Shown: in pieces, positions 55,124 through 64,000 of the stretch
How the letters are laid out: each line of letters opens with the position of its first letter
How positions within the stretch are numbered: position 1 is the stretch's first letter
Source: JAIOSM01 sp023143455
GTDB taxonomy: Bacteria > Desulfobacterota > Desulfobacteria > Desulfobacterales > Desulfobacteraceae
Direction of reading: 5' to 3'
DNA: 64,000 bases
Assembly: GCA_030632885.1 (NCBI GenBank)
Contig: DAOVTW010000010.1
Location: forward strand, 10,034 to 74,033
Program-made: the position numbers and the translations under genes
The notes under the pieces: model-generated
Database searches by the model: none
What the model saw: the letters and a program-made list of their open reading frames with translations, nothing else
What the model was told of the DNA's origin: nothing

Positions 55124-55318
55124 ATGGGCAAAATTATAAAAACAGATGAGCACTTTGAATATCAACAGGAAAATGGAGAAACCACTGCCTGGTTTTCAAA
55201 TATTGAAGAAAAAATGGAGCTTGTCCACCAAGGCAGTCCAGTGTATAAAAAGATTTTTTATATTCTGATCAGTATGGGACTTTTGTATCTTTTAACTGTT
55301 TTTACATGTGTTAATTAA
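55124..55318 (+). CDS. Small single-helix membrane protein in the Mrp operon
   Basis: 64 residues. A charged N-terminus of about 40 residues is followed by one membrane helix (about 43-62). The start has an AAGGAGG ribosome site. I know no family for it. The position between two antiporter subunits suggests an accessory subunit. Confidence 0.65.
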   Translation: MGKIIKTDEHFEYQQENGETTAWFSNIEEKMELVHQGSPVYKKIFYILISMGLLYLLTVFTCVN

Positions 55319-55327
55319 GGGAAAAAG

Positions 55328-55588
55328 ATGAAGCCTGGTAAGCCATTAAATTTTCTGGATGCTCCTGAAACACAAAAGAAATTTCGAAAATATTTTTACA
55401 TAATCCTTTGTGTCCTTCTTATCATTGATCTGGCTGCTTTTTTTCTTTTTGAAAGGCATGGTCATTTTCCATGGGAAGAGGTTCCTGTTTTTAATGCAGT
55501 TTACGGTTTTACAGCGTGTGTTGGTTTAATTTTTATAGCCAAGATCCTTCGTTGGATTGTTAAACGAAAGGAAGGCTATTATGATTAA
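55328..55588 (+). CDS. Small two-helix membrane protein in the Mrp operon
   Basis: 86 residues with two predicted helices (about 20-42 and 56-77) joined by a short loop containing ERHGHFPWEEV. It overlaps the next gene by 8 bases and has a GGGAAAAAG ribosome region. The family is not recognised; a probable accessory antiporter subunit. Confidence 0.65.
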   Translation: MKPGKPLNFLDAPETQKKFRKYFYIILCVLLIIDLAAFFLFERHGHFPWEEVPVFNAVYGFTACVGLIFIAKILRWIVKRKEGYYD

Positions 55589-57350
55589 ATCCATTCCGGT
55601 TGCATTTATTTTCATCGCTGGTTCCTTTCTAATTCCATTTTTAAAAGGAAGGGTAAAATCCGTGTATATGTTGTCACTTCCCATTTTGGCTTTTATTAAT
55701 CTTATCTTTCTTCCGAAAGGGTTATCCTGGGAAATAGGATTTCTTGATTATACACTTATTTTAAGCCGAATAGATAATTTAAGCCTTGTATTCGGGTATA
55801 TCTTTATTCTGATCACATTCATCGGTATGATTTATGCCATTCATGTTAAGGATGATATTCAGCATGTGGCTGCATTCTGTTATTCAGGCGGTGCCTTAGG
55901 GGTCACTTTTACTGGAGACCTGTTTTCTTTATATTTTTTCTGGGAACTCATGGCTGTGGCATCGACTTTTTTAATTCTTGCACAAAGAACAACAGATGCA
56001 AGAAGAGCTGCCTTTCGATATTTCATGTGGCACTTTTTTGGAGGGGTATGCCTGCTTGCCGGGATTGTTCTTTATGTTTCGACCACGGGAACAATAGCCT
56101 TTTCTTACATTGGTCTGAGCGATCTTGGAACTGCTTTGATATTTGTAGGTTTTTGCCTGAATGCAGCTATTTTCCCTTTTCATTCCTGGCTGCCGGACGT
56201 CTATCCGCGGGCAACCATCACCGGAGCTGTTTTTATGAGTGCCATGACCACAAAGAGCGCTGTCTACATTTTGGCCCGCACCTATCCAGGAGTTGAAGTA
56301 TTGATGTGGGCAGGTGCCTTTATGACCTGTTTCCCCATTTTTTATGCAGTGATAGCCAATGATATGCGTCGTGTTTTGTCCTACAGTTTGATTAACCAGG
56401 TGGGGTTTATGATCTGCGGCATCGGTATAGGAAGCCAGTTGGCTATTAACGGGGTTGTTGCCCATGCATTCTGTCATATTATTTACAAAGCGCTTTTGTT
56501 CATGTCCATGGGCGCTGTCCTTCATATGACTGGCAAAATAAGAGCAACAGATTTGGGAGGGCTTTATAAGTACATGCCCATGACCGCAATTTTTTGTATC
56601 ATTGGCGCAGCCTCAATTTCTGCACTTCCCCTTTTTTCAGGCTTTATCAGCAAGTCCCTGACCGTAGCAGCCGTGGCAGAAAATAATCAAACTATCATAT
56701 GGCTGATGTTGCTTTTCGCCTCTGCAGGTGTATTTCACCATGCTGGTATCAAAGTTCCTTATTTTGTATTTTTTGGCCATGATTCAGGGATAAAAACTTG
56801 TGAACCACCATTTAACATGCGTCTGGCAATGGGAATAGCAGCATTTATCTGTGTTTTCTTAGGCGTTTACCCTGCACCATTGTATAGTCTTTTACCCTTT
56901 CCAGTAGATTATCAACCATATACTCTTTTTCATGTTATCGGGATGTTAGAGCTTCTCATGTTTGGCGCACTGGCATTTACAATTCTGATCCTGTCTGGTT
57001 TTTATCCGGCAGAATTAAGGGCTATAAACCTGGATACTGACTGGTTTCTCAGAATACCTGGAAGGGCGTTTATAAAGTTTTGCGGTCGTCCTTTGAAAAC
57101 CATAGGGGACACTTTAAGTTCGCATATTTCAAAAATGGTTGCATGGGCTTGCATGGCACCCGCTGTTTCTGAAATAATTGAAAAAAAAGTTGATAAGATA
57201 TTCCATAAAATTTTAACGGCATTTCCATCTGCTATTTACACTTGGATGAAGCCTTTGAAAACAGAAACCAGGGAAATTTCGTGGAATTTGCTTTACATTT
57301 TTGCATCTTTTATTTTTATATTGTTTTTCATACTGTTTTTAGGAGGATGA
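55581..57350 (+). CDS. Mrp antiporter proton-conducting subunit (NuoL/M-like, long)
   Basis: 589 residues from the ATG at 55581 (AAGGAAGG site), overlapping the previous stop. The helix-5 Glu lies in YFFWELMAVASTFLIL and the channel Lys in AMTTKSAVYILA; FHSWLPDVYPRATITGAVF is the family motif. A C-terminal extension of about 100 residues (from about 480, with an amphipathic stretch before a last helix) is reminiscent of the NuoL lateral helix. Confidence 0.87.
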   Translation: MIKSIPVAFIFIAGSFLIPFLKGRVKSVYMLSLPILAFINLIFLPKGLSWEIGFLDYTLILSRIDNLSLVFGYIFILITFIGMIYAIHVKDDIQHVAAFCYSGGALGVTFTGDLFSLYFFWELMAVASTFLILAQRTTDARRAAFRYFMWHFFGGVCLLAGIVLYVSTTGTIAFSYIGLSDLGTALIFVGFCLNAAIFPFHSWLPDVYPRATITGAVFMSAMTTKSAVYILARTYPGVEVLMWAGAFMTCFPIFYAVIANDMRRVLSYSLINQVGFMICGIGIGSQLAINGVVAHAFCHIIYKALLFMSMGAVLHMTGKIRATDLGGLYKYMPMTAIFCIIGAASISALPLFSGFISKSLTVAAVAENNQTIIWLMLLFASAGVFHHAGIKVPYFVFFGHDSGIKTCEPPFNMRLAMGIAAFICVFLGVYPAPLYSLLPFPVDYQPYTLFHVIGMLELLMFGALAFTILILSGFYPAELRAINLDTDWFLRIPGRAFIKFCGRPLKTIGDTLSSHISKMVAWACMAPAVSEIIEKKVDKIFHKILTAFPSAIYTWMKPLKTETREISWNLLYIFASFIFILFFILFLGG

Positions 57351-57366
57351 GCCAAAAAGACTTAAA

Positions 57367-58866
57367 ATGAGCTCACATATTTTAATACAGACCATTTTTG
57401 TACCAATAATTGCAGCAATCCTTATTCTTTTTACTGATTCAAAAAAAGGACATCATGCTGGATGGATCACCATCGGTGTTTTATTATACAATAGTATACT
57501 TTTAAGCAAAGCTGGATTAAGCATATTTAATAAAAAGCCTGTTTTCGAGGTCTATGTTCTTGGTCCCGATGTAACCTTAAATCTTCTTGCAGACGGGTTA
57601 AGCCTACCCATTGCCTTGATTGTTAATATTATATGCCTATCACTTGCTTTTTATTCTTTCCATTATGTTAACTACAGGATCGAACAAATCTATCCCAATA
57701 CAGATAAGAAGACCTATGCATTATATTACAAACGATTTTTCTTTTTATATTTGTTTTTTCCAACAGGATTTATGGGGGTTGTGTTTTCTACAAATCTCAT
57801 ATCCATGTATGTTTTTCTCGAACTTTTAACTATAATACCTCTTTATTTTATTATGGCCCAATTCGGATATTCTGATTTTATCACTCGTTACAAGGTGGCC
57901 TTGATGTGCCTGTTCTGGGGTGTAGCAGGCGCTACCTTTTTTCTCATTGGTATAATGATCGGATTTAATGAAATTGCAAGTTTTGAGATTGGTGAGTTTT
58001 ATAGACTTTCAGGTAACCCTAAGACATTCTGGATTATTCTACTTATCTTGACTGGTTTGTCTACAAAACTTGCCATTGTTCCTTTTCATGTCTGGATGCC
58101 TTGGGTGCATGCTGAACATCCCACCTGCATTGCAGGGCTGCTTGCTGTATATGCGAATATAGCAGTCTATATCGCTGTCAGAGTATTGATTATGCCCCTT
58201 CATGAAGACATGCTTATATTTAGTATTCCTATTATGATTATTGCGACAATTACCATGATCTATGGTGCGTTTCTTACCCTTTCGCAAACAGATGTCAAGC
58301 GGTTTTGTGCCTGTTCCACCATCAGTCAGATATCGTATTCGGTATTCGGTATTGGTGCCATGACAATTATGGGTATTAAAGGAGGGCTTTTTTATTTTTT
58401 AAGCCATATAATCGGTAAGGCTCTTTTATTTTCAACAGCAGGAATACTTGTTTATACAACCCACACACGAGATATACGGAAAATGGGCGGACTTTGGAGA
58501 AAAATGCCTTTAACTTGCATTTTATGGATGTCTGCCGCACTAATTCTTTCTGCCCTTCCTCCCACAAGTGGATTTGTTGGAAAATGGCTATTTTTTACCG
58601 GTGCATTTCAAGCTCTTAAGTCACACCCCGCAGGCATTCTGCTTGTGATAGTGGCTATTTTATCTACACTATTGACCTTGATTTACACCTTTTTAACCGG
58701 CTTCAAAATCTTTTTTGGACCAGCTAAAATGCATACAGATCACATCAAAGATCCTCCTTTAACTATGAGCCTTCCAATTTTATTTTTGGCAATTTTAGCA
58801 ATTATTTTGGGCATATATCCAAAACCTGTACTGCTTCTTTTCAGCTTTGTAATTACTGGAATATAA
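57367..58866 (+). CDS. Mrp antiporter proton-conducting subunit (NuoM-like), channel Lys replaced
   Basis: 499 residues, about 14 helices. The helix-5 Glu is kept (YVFLELLTIIPLYFI), but where sister subunits have the central Lys this one reads LLAVYANIAVYIAV, with N264 at that position. FHVWMPWVHAEHPTCIA is a diverged signature. It is the last gene of the operon; the following 177 bases up to the helicase hold no terminator that I can see. Confidence 0.85.
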   Translation: MSSHILIQTIFVPIIAAILILFTDSKKGHHAGWITIGVLLYNSILLSKAGLSIFNKKPVFEVYVLGPDVTLNLLADGLSLPIALIVNIICLSLAFYSFHYVNYRIEQIYPNTDKKTYALYYKRFFFLYLFFPTGFMGVVFSTNLISMYVFLELLTIIPLYFIMAQFGYSDFITRYKVALMCLFWGVAGATFFLIGIMIGFNEIASFEIGEFYRLSGNPKTFWIILLILTGLSTKLAIVPFHVWMPWVHAEHPTCIAGLLAVYANIAVYIAVRVLIMPLHEDMLIFSIPIMIIATITMIYGAFLTLSQTDVKRFCACSTISQISYSVFGIGAMTIMGIKGGLFYFLSHIIGKALLFSTAGILVYTTHTRDIRKMGGLWRKMPLTCILWMSAALILSALPPTSGFVGKWLFFTGAFQALKSHPAGILLVIVAILSTLLTLIYTFLTGFKIFFGPAKMHTDHIKDPPLTMSLPILFLAILAIILGIYPKPVLLLFSFVITGI

Positions 58867-58923
58867 AAAATTTATATTTTACATTAATAATTATTTAAAT
58901 AAAAAGCAGTACCTTGAAAAAAT

Positions 58924-58952
58924 TTGACAAATAGGTTATAAGTTTATAAGTA
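58924..58952 (+). promoter_or_regulatory. Weak candidate promoter upstream of the DEAD-box helicase
   Basis: TTGACA at 58924-58929 with TAAGTA 17 bases on, or TATAAG at 15. The leader would be about 85 bases. The -10 is poor, so the call is tentative. Confidence 0.3.
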
Positions 58953-59043
58953 ACAATTAAATTTTATAATCGATAGTTCTTTAAGTATTAATTCATCTTA
59001 CTATTGAGTTTCCAATATTTATTATTTTAAGGTAAAAAAAATC

Positions 59044-60750
59044 ATGTCATCTGAAATTTTATTGCAGCCTGGATTTGCTGAAATGGGGCTTTCTGTCCCT
59101 GTTTTAAAGGCTTTGAATGATGTTGGATATGAAGCTCCAACATCAATTCAAACTTTGACTATCCCTCCTATGCTGGCTGGAAAGGATATTATTGGTCAAG
59201 CCCAGACAGGTACTGGAAAGACTGCTGCTTTTGCTTGTCCATTATTGTCAAAAATTAATCTTAGAAAGAAAAAAGTACAGGTGCTTGTTCTTGCACCCAC
59301 ACGTGAACTTGCAATTCAGGTCGCAGAAGCTTTTAAACAATATGCTTCCCGTATGACAGGCTTTAATGTACTTCCAATTTATGGTGGTCAAGGAATTGAG
59401 GGCCAGCTTAGACAGCTTAAACGTGGTGTGCATGTTATTGTGGGGACTCCCGGAAGATTGATGGATCACATACGTCGTGGAACTGTTAATTTTGATGAAC
59501 TTTCCTGTATTGTACTGGATGAAGCTGATGAAATGCTTCGTATGGGTTTTATTGAAGATGTAGAATGGATTCTTGAAAAAATCCCTGCTCAACGTCAGAT
59601 CGCACTTTTTTCTGCAACAATGCCCAATGCAATTAAAAAGATTGCACAAAAATATCTAAAAGACCCCCAAGAAATAATAATAAAACAACGTACCACCACA
59701 GCAGAGACAATCAATCAACGATATTGGATTGTAAAGGGTGCTCATAAATTAGATGCTCTTACAAGGATTTTAGAGGCTGAAGTTTTTGATGGAATTATAG
59801 TTTTTGTTCGGACAAAAACTGCAACTGCCGAGCTTGCTGAAAAACTGGAAGCTCGTGGTTTTGCCACAGAAGCTTTGAATGGTGATATCGCTCAAAAGTC
59901 CAGGGAAAGAACTATTGAACGACTAAAAAATGGAAAAATTGATATTCTTGTTGCAACTGATGTAGCAGCCCGAGGTCTTGATGTGGAACGTATAAGTCAT
60001 GTTATAAATTATGATATTCCAAACAATGCTGAATCCTATATCCATCGTGTAGGAAGAACAGGTCGTGCTGGTCGGCAGGGAGAAGCAATTCTTTTTGTAT
60101 CACCAAGAGAGAGATGGATGATCAGGGTTATTGAAAAGGCAAGCAGGCAAAAAATGGAACTTATGAAACTTCCCTCCAATGAAACAATCAACAATAAAAG
60201 AATTGCTAATTTTAAACAAAGTATAACAGATACACTGGCTTCGGAAAACCTTAGCGCTTTCAGGGATCTCATGGATCAGTACAGGCTTGAATATGATGTT
60301 CCGGCTCTTGATATTTCTGCAGCTCTTGCCAAAATGGTTCAGGGGAATAAACCATTGTTATTGACAAAACAAAAAAATAGCCCACCAAAAGAAGAATATG
60401 CCACAAATCAAACCTTTGACAAAAATAAACCTAAGAAACAGGGAAAAGCTAAAACCAATATAAAAGATTTTGGAAAACCTGTTCGTAAAAAAAAACAAAG
60501 AGCTGTTAAAGAAGAAGGAATGGATACATTCCGCGTTGAAGTTGGTTATTCCCATAGCGTTGGTCCTGGTGATATCGTAGGTGCTATTGTCAACGAGACT
60601 GGTCTTAAAGCTATACAGATTGGAAATATTGAGATTAATGACAAATTTAGTACTGTTGACTTGCCCAATGGTATGCCCAAAAGTATTTTTACGATTTTAA
60701 AAAAAGTATGGATTTGTCAGCGCCAACTTAAAATATCTAAAATGAAATAA
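59044..60750 (+). CDS. deaD: DEAD-box RNA helicase (DeaD/CsdA-like)
   Basis: 568 residues. Motifs in order: Q motif PTSIQ (about 32-36), AQTGTGKT (53-60), PTRELA, TPGR, DEAD (159-162), SAT, and HRVGRTGRAGR. A basic, Lys-rich linker (about 440-485) leads to a C-terminal DbpA-type RNA-binding domain (about 495-568, FRVEVGYSHSVGPGDIVGAI). ATP-dependent remodelling of structured RNA in ribosome assembly or cold adaptation is the family role. The rho-like gene follows after 37 bases. Confidence 0.95.
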   Translation: MSSEILLQPGFAEMGLSVPVLKALNDVGYEAPTSIQTLTIPPMLAGKDIIGQAQTGTGKTAAFACPLLSKINLRKKKVQVLVLAPTRELAIQVAEAFKQYASRMTGFNVLPIYGGQGIEGQLRQLKRGVHVIVGTPGRLMDHIRRGTVNFDELSCIVLDEADEMLRMGFIEDVEWILEKIPAQRQIALFSATMPNAIKKIAQKYLKDPQEIIIKQRTTTAETINQRYWIVKGAHKLDALTRILEAEVFDGIIVFVRTKTATAELAEKLEARGFATEALNGDIAQKSRERTIERLKNGKIDILVATDVAARGLDVERISHVINYDIPNNAESYIHRVGRTGRAGRQGEAILFVSPRERWMIRVIEKASRQKMELMKLPSNETINNKRIANFKQSITDTLASENLSAFRDLMDQYRLEYDVPALDISAALAKMVQGNKPLLLTKQKNSPPKEEYATNQTFDKNKPKKQGKAKTNIKDFGKPVRKKKQRAVKEEGMDTFRVEVGYSHSVGPGDIVGAIVNETGLKAIQIGNIEINDKFSTVDLPNGMPKSIFTILKKVWICQRQLKISKMK

Positions 60751-60787
60751 GCTAATATCGAACCCAAATTTTTTCAAGGAGTATAAT

Positions 60788-61858
60788 GTGGAACCAGTAA
60801 AAGGACATCTTGAAGTGATGGATAGTGGTTTTGGTTTTCTAAGATCAATTGAGAACAATTTTAAACCTGGTATGGATAATACTTATGTTTCCAATGGTAT
60901 GATCAGCAAGTTTGGGCTTAGAGAAGGTTGTTTTATTGAGGGATTTGCAGATAAAAAGATTCCAGGTAAAAAAAATCTTGCACTTACCAGCATTGAAAGA
61001 ATAAACAATCTTTCTATAGATGAATTTTCAAATGTTCAATCACTTCAGGAACAAACCAGTATTAATCCATTTGAAAAATACACACTTGCAAGAGATACAG
61101 GTGACATCACAGGAAAAGCTATAGATATTATAGCGCCTTTAGGAAAAGGACAGCGTGGACTTATAATTGCTCCTCCAAAGTCAGGCAAAACAACCATATT
61201 GAAAGATATGGCAAATTCCATTGTCGAAAATCATCCGGATACAATTGTTTTCATACTACTGGTAGATGAACGACCAGAAGAGGTAACAGATTTTCAAAGA
61301 GGAGTAGAAGGGGCTCATGTGCTTTATTCATCAGCTGATCAGCAAACTGATCAGCATATGCGAATGACACGCCTTGCATTACATGCAGCAATAAATTGTG
61401 TTGAAGCGGGTAATGATGCAATAGTGTTTATTGATTCTTTAACAAGAATGACAAGAGCTTTTAATAAAACGACTAATAATCATGGTAAGACTTTGACAGG
61501 TGGTCTCGGTGCCAATGCCATGGAGTTCCCCAGAAAAATTTTTGGAGCAGCACGAAAACTTGAAAATGGTGGATCTTTGACAATTATTGCCACAATACTT
61601 ATAGATACAGGCAGTAGAATGGACGATATAATTTATCAAGAATTTAAAGGCACGGGGAATATGGATCTTGTTCTCAGTCAGGAGTGTGCTGAAAATAGAA
61701 TATGGCCTGCAATTAATGTAGATCGATCAGGAACTCGTAAAGAAGAACTTCTTTTGAGTGAAGACGAGTATAAAGAAGCTATAAAAATTCGAAGAGGATT
61801 ACCCAGGGATAATGATCTGGCTTCTATGTCAAAGCTTGTCGAACACCTTTCACTTTAA
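60788..61858 (+). CDS. rho: Transcription termination factor Rho homologue lacking the N-terminal domain
   Basis: 356 residues from a GTG start with an AAGGAG site; ordinary Rho is about 420. It begins straight at the cold-shock-like RNA-binding domain (GHLEVMDSGFGFLRS) with no helical Rho_N part upstream. The ATPase domain is intact: Walker A APPKSGKT (128-135), then DERPEEVTDF, IDSLTRM, LTGGLGANA and RSGTRKEELL. The segment after VEGAHVLYSS differs from canonical Rho (SADQQTDQHMRM). It may be a second, divergent Rho or this lineage's only one. It is probably co-transcribed with the helicase. Its stop overlaps the convergent gene's. Confidence 0.85.
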   Translation: MEPVKGHLEVMDSGFGFLRSIENNFKPGMDNTYVSNGMISKFGLREGCFIEGFADKKIPGKKNLALTSIERINNLSIDEFSNVQSLQEQTSINPFEKYTLARDTGDITGKAIDIIAPLGKGQRGLIIAPPKSGKTTILKDMANSIVENHPDTIVFILLVDERPEEVTDFQRGVEGAHVLYSSADQQTDQHMRMTRLALHAAINCVEAGNDAIVFIDSLTRMTRAFNKTTNNHGKTLTGGLGANAMEFPRKIFGAARKLENGGSLTIIATILIDTGSRMDDIIYQEFKGTGNMDLVLSQECAENRIWPAINVDRSGTRKEELLLSEDEYKEAIKIRRGLPRDNDLASMSKLVEHLSL

Positions 61859-63747
61859 TCTTCTGATATATTAGAAAGGTTTTCGTCCTTTTCTGGAATG
61901 CTGCCAACATAGGTTTGGGCAATATTGGCAGAATATAATAAAATTTGTTTCATAAGATCCATTAATTCCATATGAATTTCGCTTGTTTCAATAGATTCTC
62001 TTTTTTTTGAGATAATTCTTTTAAGATGTGTAGTTCTGTACTTAGATTCAAGATCTAGATATTTTCTTTCCTTATTCATAATAGAATATGCAACATCCGG
62101 ATTAAAGGTACTGAAAGCTATACGTAACAGTTCTATTTGTTTTAGGACTTTGCTTTGATATATTAAAAGTTCTTCTTTCCCTTCTTCACAAAAATCATAT
62201 AGAAGTTCTTTTTTCTTAGCTATTAAAGGTATCATATTTCTATGAATAATATCTCCCATACTTTCCATATCTTTGACGATCGAAACCATACCAAATACTT
62301 CTTTTGCCTGATCTTTAGTGATATCGCGCCGTGCAATTTTAGTTAAGTAAGTAGTGATTTCTTCTTCTAAAAAATCTATTTTACTTTCACGTAAATCAAT
62401 ACCCTCTATAAGTGTTAGATCAGGGAATATTTGATCTCTAGTTGGGATTTCTTTAATAAGGTGTAATGTATCTTCGTCTTTTTTGGGATTACCCTGTATA
62501 TATTTTTTGTCTGAAATAAACGGAATTAATATAGAAGTTAGCATTCTTCCTAGAAGTTTTGCAACCCGGGATATTTCAGAACGAGCCAGGTCAATTGATA
62601 GGGCTGGAGTATCAAGGATAGCATTGTCTAAATGAAGAGTAGTAATTATAAGGCTTTTTTTCTTTTCTTTTTCAGGAAAAATAAAATAGATTAGTTTAGC
62701 AAAAAGCGGAGTAAATGGAAGAAAAAATAGACCTAAGCTTATATTGAAAATAGTATGAGCATTTGCAATTTGCCTTGCTGGTCCGGATCCAAATTTAAAA
62801 GCTATAGATTTGATAATTTCAGCAAATTGCGGAATCCAGAAAATAAATAGACACACACCTGCAACTTTGAACATAATATGGGCAATTGCAACGCGTTTTG
62901 CCTCTCTTGAAGCACCTATTCCTGCAAGTGCTGCAGTAACGCAAGTGCCGATATTGGCACCAAAAATTATAGGGATGCCTGCTTCAAGCGAGACAAGGCC
63001 TTGTTGTGCAAGTACAATTAGTACGCCTGTTGTTGCACTACTGGACTGGACAACAGCAGTAAAGGCTGCCCCAATTAGAATTCCCATAAAGGGGTTTTCC
63101 AGATCTTTCATTAAATCAATGAATGGAGCATATGTTCTTAAAGGTTTCATAACATCACTCATCAGTTTCATTCCAAAGAATAAAATCCCAAACCCTAGGA
63201 CAATATCTCCTATATCTTTTATATTTTTTGTTTTGCCGAACATTTTTAAAAGAAAACCAATTGCAACCATAAGAAGAGCGTAATCTGTTAGTTTAAAGGC
63301 AATCATCTGGGCTGTAATGGTGGTTCCAATGTCTGCTCCTAAAATCACTCCCATACACTGAACTAAATTCAAGAGGCCTGCCTGAACAAAACTCACAAGC
63401 ATCACAGTTGTAGCGCTGCTAGATTGAATTATCATGGTCACAAATGCACCTACAAAAAGCGCTATAATACGATTTTTTGTAAGAGAAGCAAGAATTGAAC
63501 GCATTTTGTTTCCAGCAGTATTTTTCATGCCGTCGCTCATTTTTTCCATACCATATAGAAAAAAAGCAAGCCCCCCGGCAATTCCGATAACTATATTTGT
63601 CCAGGAAAAATTTACCGTATTATTCGCTTGTGCTCCCATTAGGGATGCAGGCAAAAATCCTAATATAAAGATCCCAAAAAACAGCTTAATAGAGAATGAT
63701 ATATTTAACTCATTAAGTTTTTTGATTATTGATTTTATTCTAATCAT
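61855..63747 (-). CDS. Na/Pi cotransporter family protein with PhoU-like C-terminus
   Basis: 630 residues. Two Na/Pi-cotransporter repeats carry the QSSSATT motifs (about residues 108-114 and 234-240) within about 8-10 helices (about 50-360). The C-terminal soluble part (about 380-610) is PhoU-like, helical and charged, with a conserved ESMGDIIHR-like segment. It imports phosphate with sodium, or regulates it. It is convergent with rho with a 4-base overlap of stops. The sequence upstream of the start to the window end (63748-64000) shows no gene I can support. Confidence 0.9.
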   Translation of the reverse strand: MIRIKSIIKKLNELNISFSIKLFFGIFILGFLPASLMGAQANNTVNFSWTNIVIGIAGGLAFFLYGMEKMSDGMKNTAGNKMRSILASLTKNRIIALFVGAFVTMIIQSSSATTVMLVSFVQAGLLNLVQCMGVILGADIGTTITAQMIAFKLTDYALLMVAIGFLLKMFGKTKNIKDIGDIVLGFGILFFGMKLMSDVMKPLRTYAPFIDLMKDLENPFMGILIGAAFTAVVQSSSATTGVLIVLAQQGLVSLEAGIPIIFGANIGTCVTAALAGIGASREAKRVAIAHIMFKVAGVCLFIFWIPQFAEIIKSIAFKFGSGPARQIANAHTIFNISLGLFFLPFTPLFAKLIYFIFPEKEKKKSLIITTLHLDNAILDTPALSIDLARSEISRVAKLLGRMLTSILIPFISDKKYIQGNPKKDEDTLHLIKEIPTRDQIFPDLTLIEGIDLRESKIDFLEEEITTYLTKIARRDITKDQAKEVFGMVSIVKDMESMGDIIHRNMIPLIAKKKELLYDFCEEGKEELLIYQSKVLKQIELLRIAFSTFNPDVAYSIMNKERKYLDLESKYRTTHLKRIISKKRESIETSEIHMELMDLMKQILLYSANIAQTYVGSIPEKDENLSNISED

Positions 63748-64000
63748 TTTTCTATTATAGTTTGTATTAAGTAGTGTTTAATTTTGAAAATTTATTGTAC
63801 TTTATCATTTACTAAAGCAATATACCATTAAAGATTTAATTATAGAAATTAAAACATATATATAAAGGGTGTTGAAACCATTCAACTCGTCAAAGGATTA
63901 TAAATGCCCTTCATTTTTTGAATCATATTTTTCAAAAGTTTTTTGCTCAAATTGTCAGATATGTGACCTGATTTTGTTTTTAGCCTTTTAAAATCTCATA

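Noticed and set aside
63748..64000. Possible gene entering from the right edge
   Set aside because: All three leftward frames hit stops within the last 250 bases and the short open pieces show no recognisable motif.
1..64000. CRISPR arrays, insertion sequences with terminal repeats, rRNA
   Set aside because: No regularly spaced repeats, transposase with inverted ends, or rRNA-like sequence was seen.

Overview
The window is AT-rich and reads as a chromosome segment of a strictly anaerobic bacterium, most likely a Desulfobacterota (deltaproteobacterial) sulfate reducer. Support comes from six radical-SAM proteins (four with a cobalamin-type N-terminal domain), a 2-oxoacid:ferredoxin oxidoreductase, a tRNA-Sec gene, a multi-subunit Mrp-type antiporter, and Gram-negative envelope genes (LolA, MMPL, LpxL- and PlsC-like acyltransferases). 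The taxonomic placement is inference.

Layout. Positions 139-9201 hold housekeeping and transport genes: an M23 peptidase, argC, a KorA plus fused KorB-KorC pair, and a four-gene amino-acid ABC transporter (AapJQMP type) read leftward. Positions 9427-11923 hold a PAQR/hemolysin III protein and an M48 protease with a TPR-like tail. Positions 11920-37964 are one tight leftward block of 26 genes, many overlapping by a few bases. It is a type II fatty acid/polyketide-like cluster of the aryl polyene (APE)/flexirubin kind. It has three complete ketosynthases, two ketosynthase-like partners without a catalytic Cys, three ACPs, a ketoreductase, hotdog dehydratases and a thioesterase, an AMP ligase, three acyltransferase-like proteins and a GT2-DUF2062 glycosyltransferase. 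It also carries the LolA/MMPL/DUF3261 export set, two FAD oxidoreductases and, unusually, four B12-type radical-SAM proteins and a radical SAM-SPASM-hotdog fusion. Divergently, 38202-41173 encodes a PaaK-like ligase and an aromatic amino acid ammonia-lyase, the expected source of a cinnamoyl/coumaroyl starter.

Positions 41219-47399 are accessory and partly decayed: a lipoprotein, an integron-type integrase with no visible cassette array, a HemN-like radical-SAM protein, an amphi-Trp protein, a gutted Rpn nuclease pseudogene and an RHS fragment. The tRNA-Sec gene with a strong promoter follows, beside a metallo-beta-lactamase-fold pseudogene that has three in-frame TGA codons, two of them at family Trp positions, and a lost core.

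Positions 47400-58866 carry two tandem, internally duplicated proteins of unknown function and then a rearranged Mrp operon: MnhE, F, G, MbhD, MbhE-MnhB, MnhC, a cyclic-nucleotide-fold protein, four NuoL/M/N-like subunits and two small membrane proteins. Positions 59044-63747 hold a DEAD-box RNA helicase, a Rho homologue lacking the usual N-terminal domain, and a convergent Na/Pi cotransporter. No gene is supported in the last 250 bases or in the first 138.

The likely biology of the main cluster: ammonia-lyase makes an aryl acrylate; ligases load it as CoA and ACP thioesters; KS/CLF pairs, KR and a split dehydratase extend it to a conjugated polyene; acyl- and glycosyltransferases attach it to a lipid; LolA/MMPL/lipoprotein move it to the outer membrane. 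The cobalamin radical-SAM enzymes would supply oxygen-independent tailoring. The product itself is inferred, not shown.
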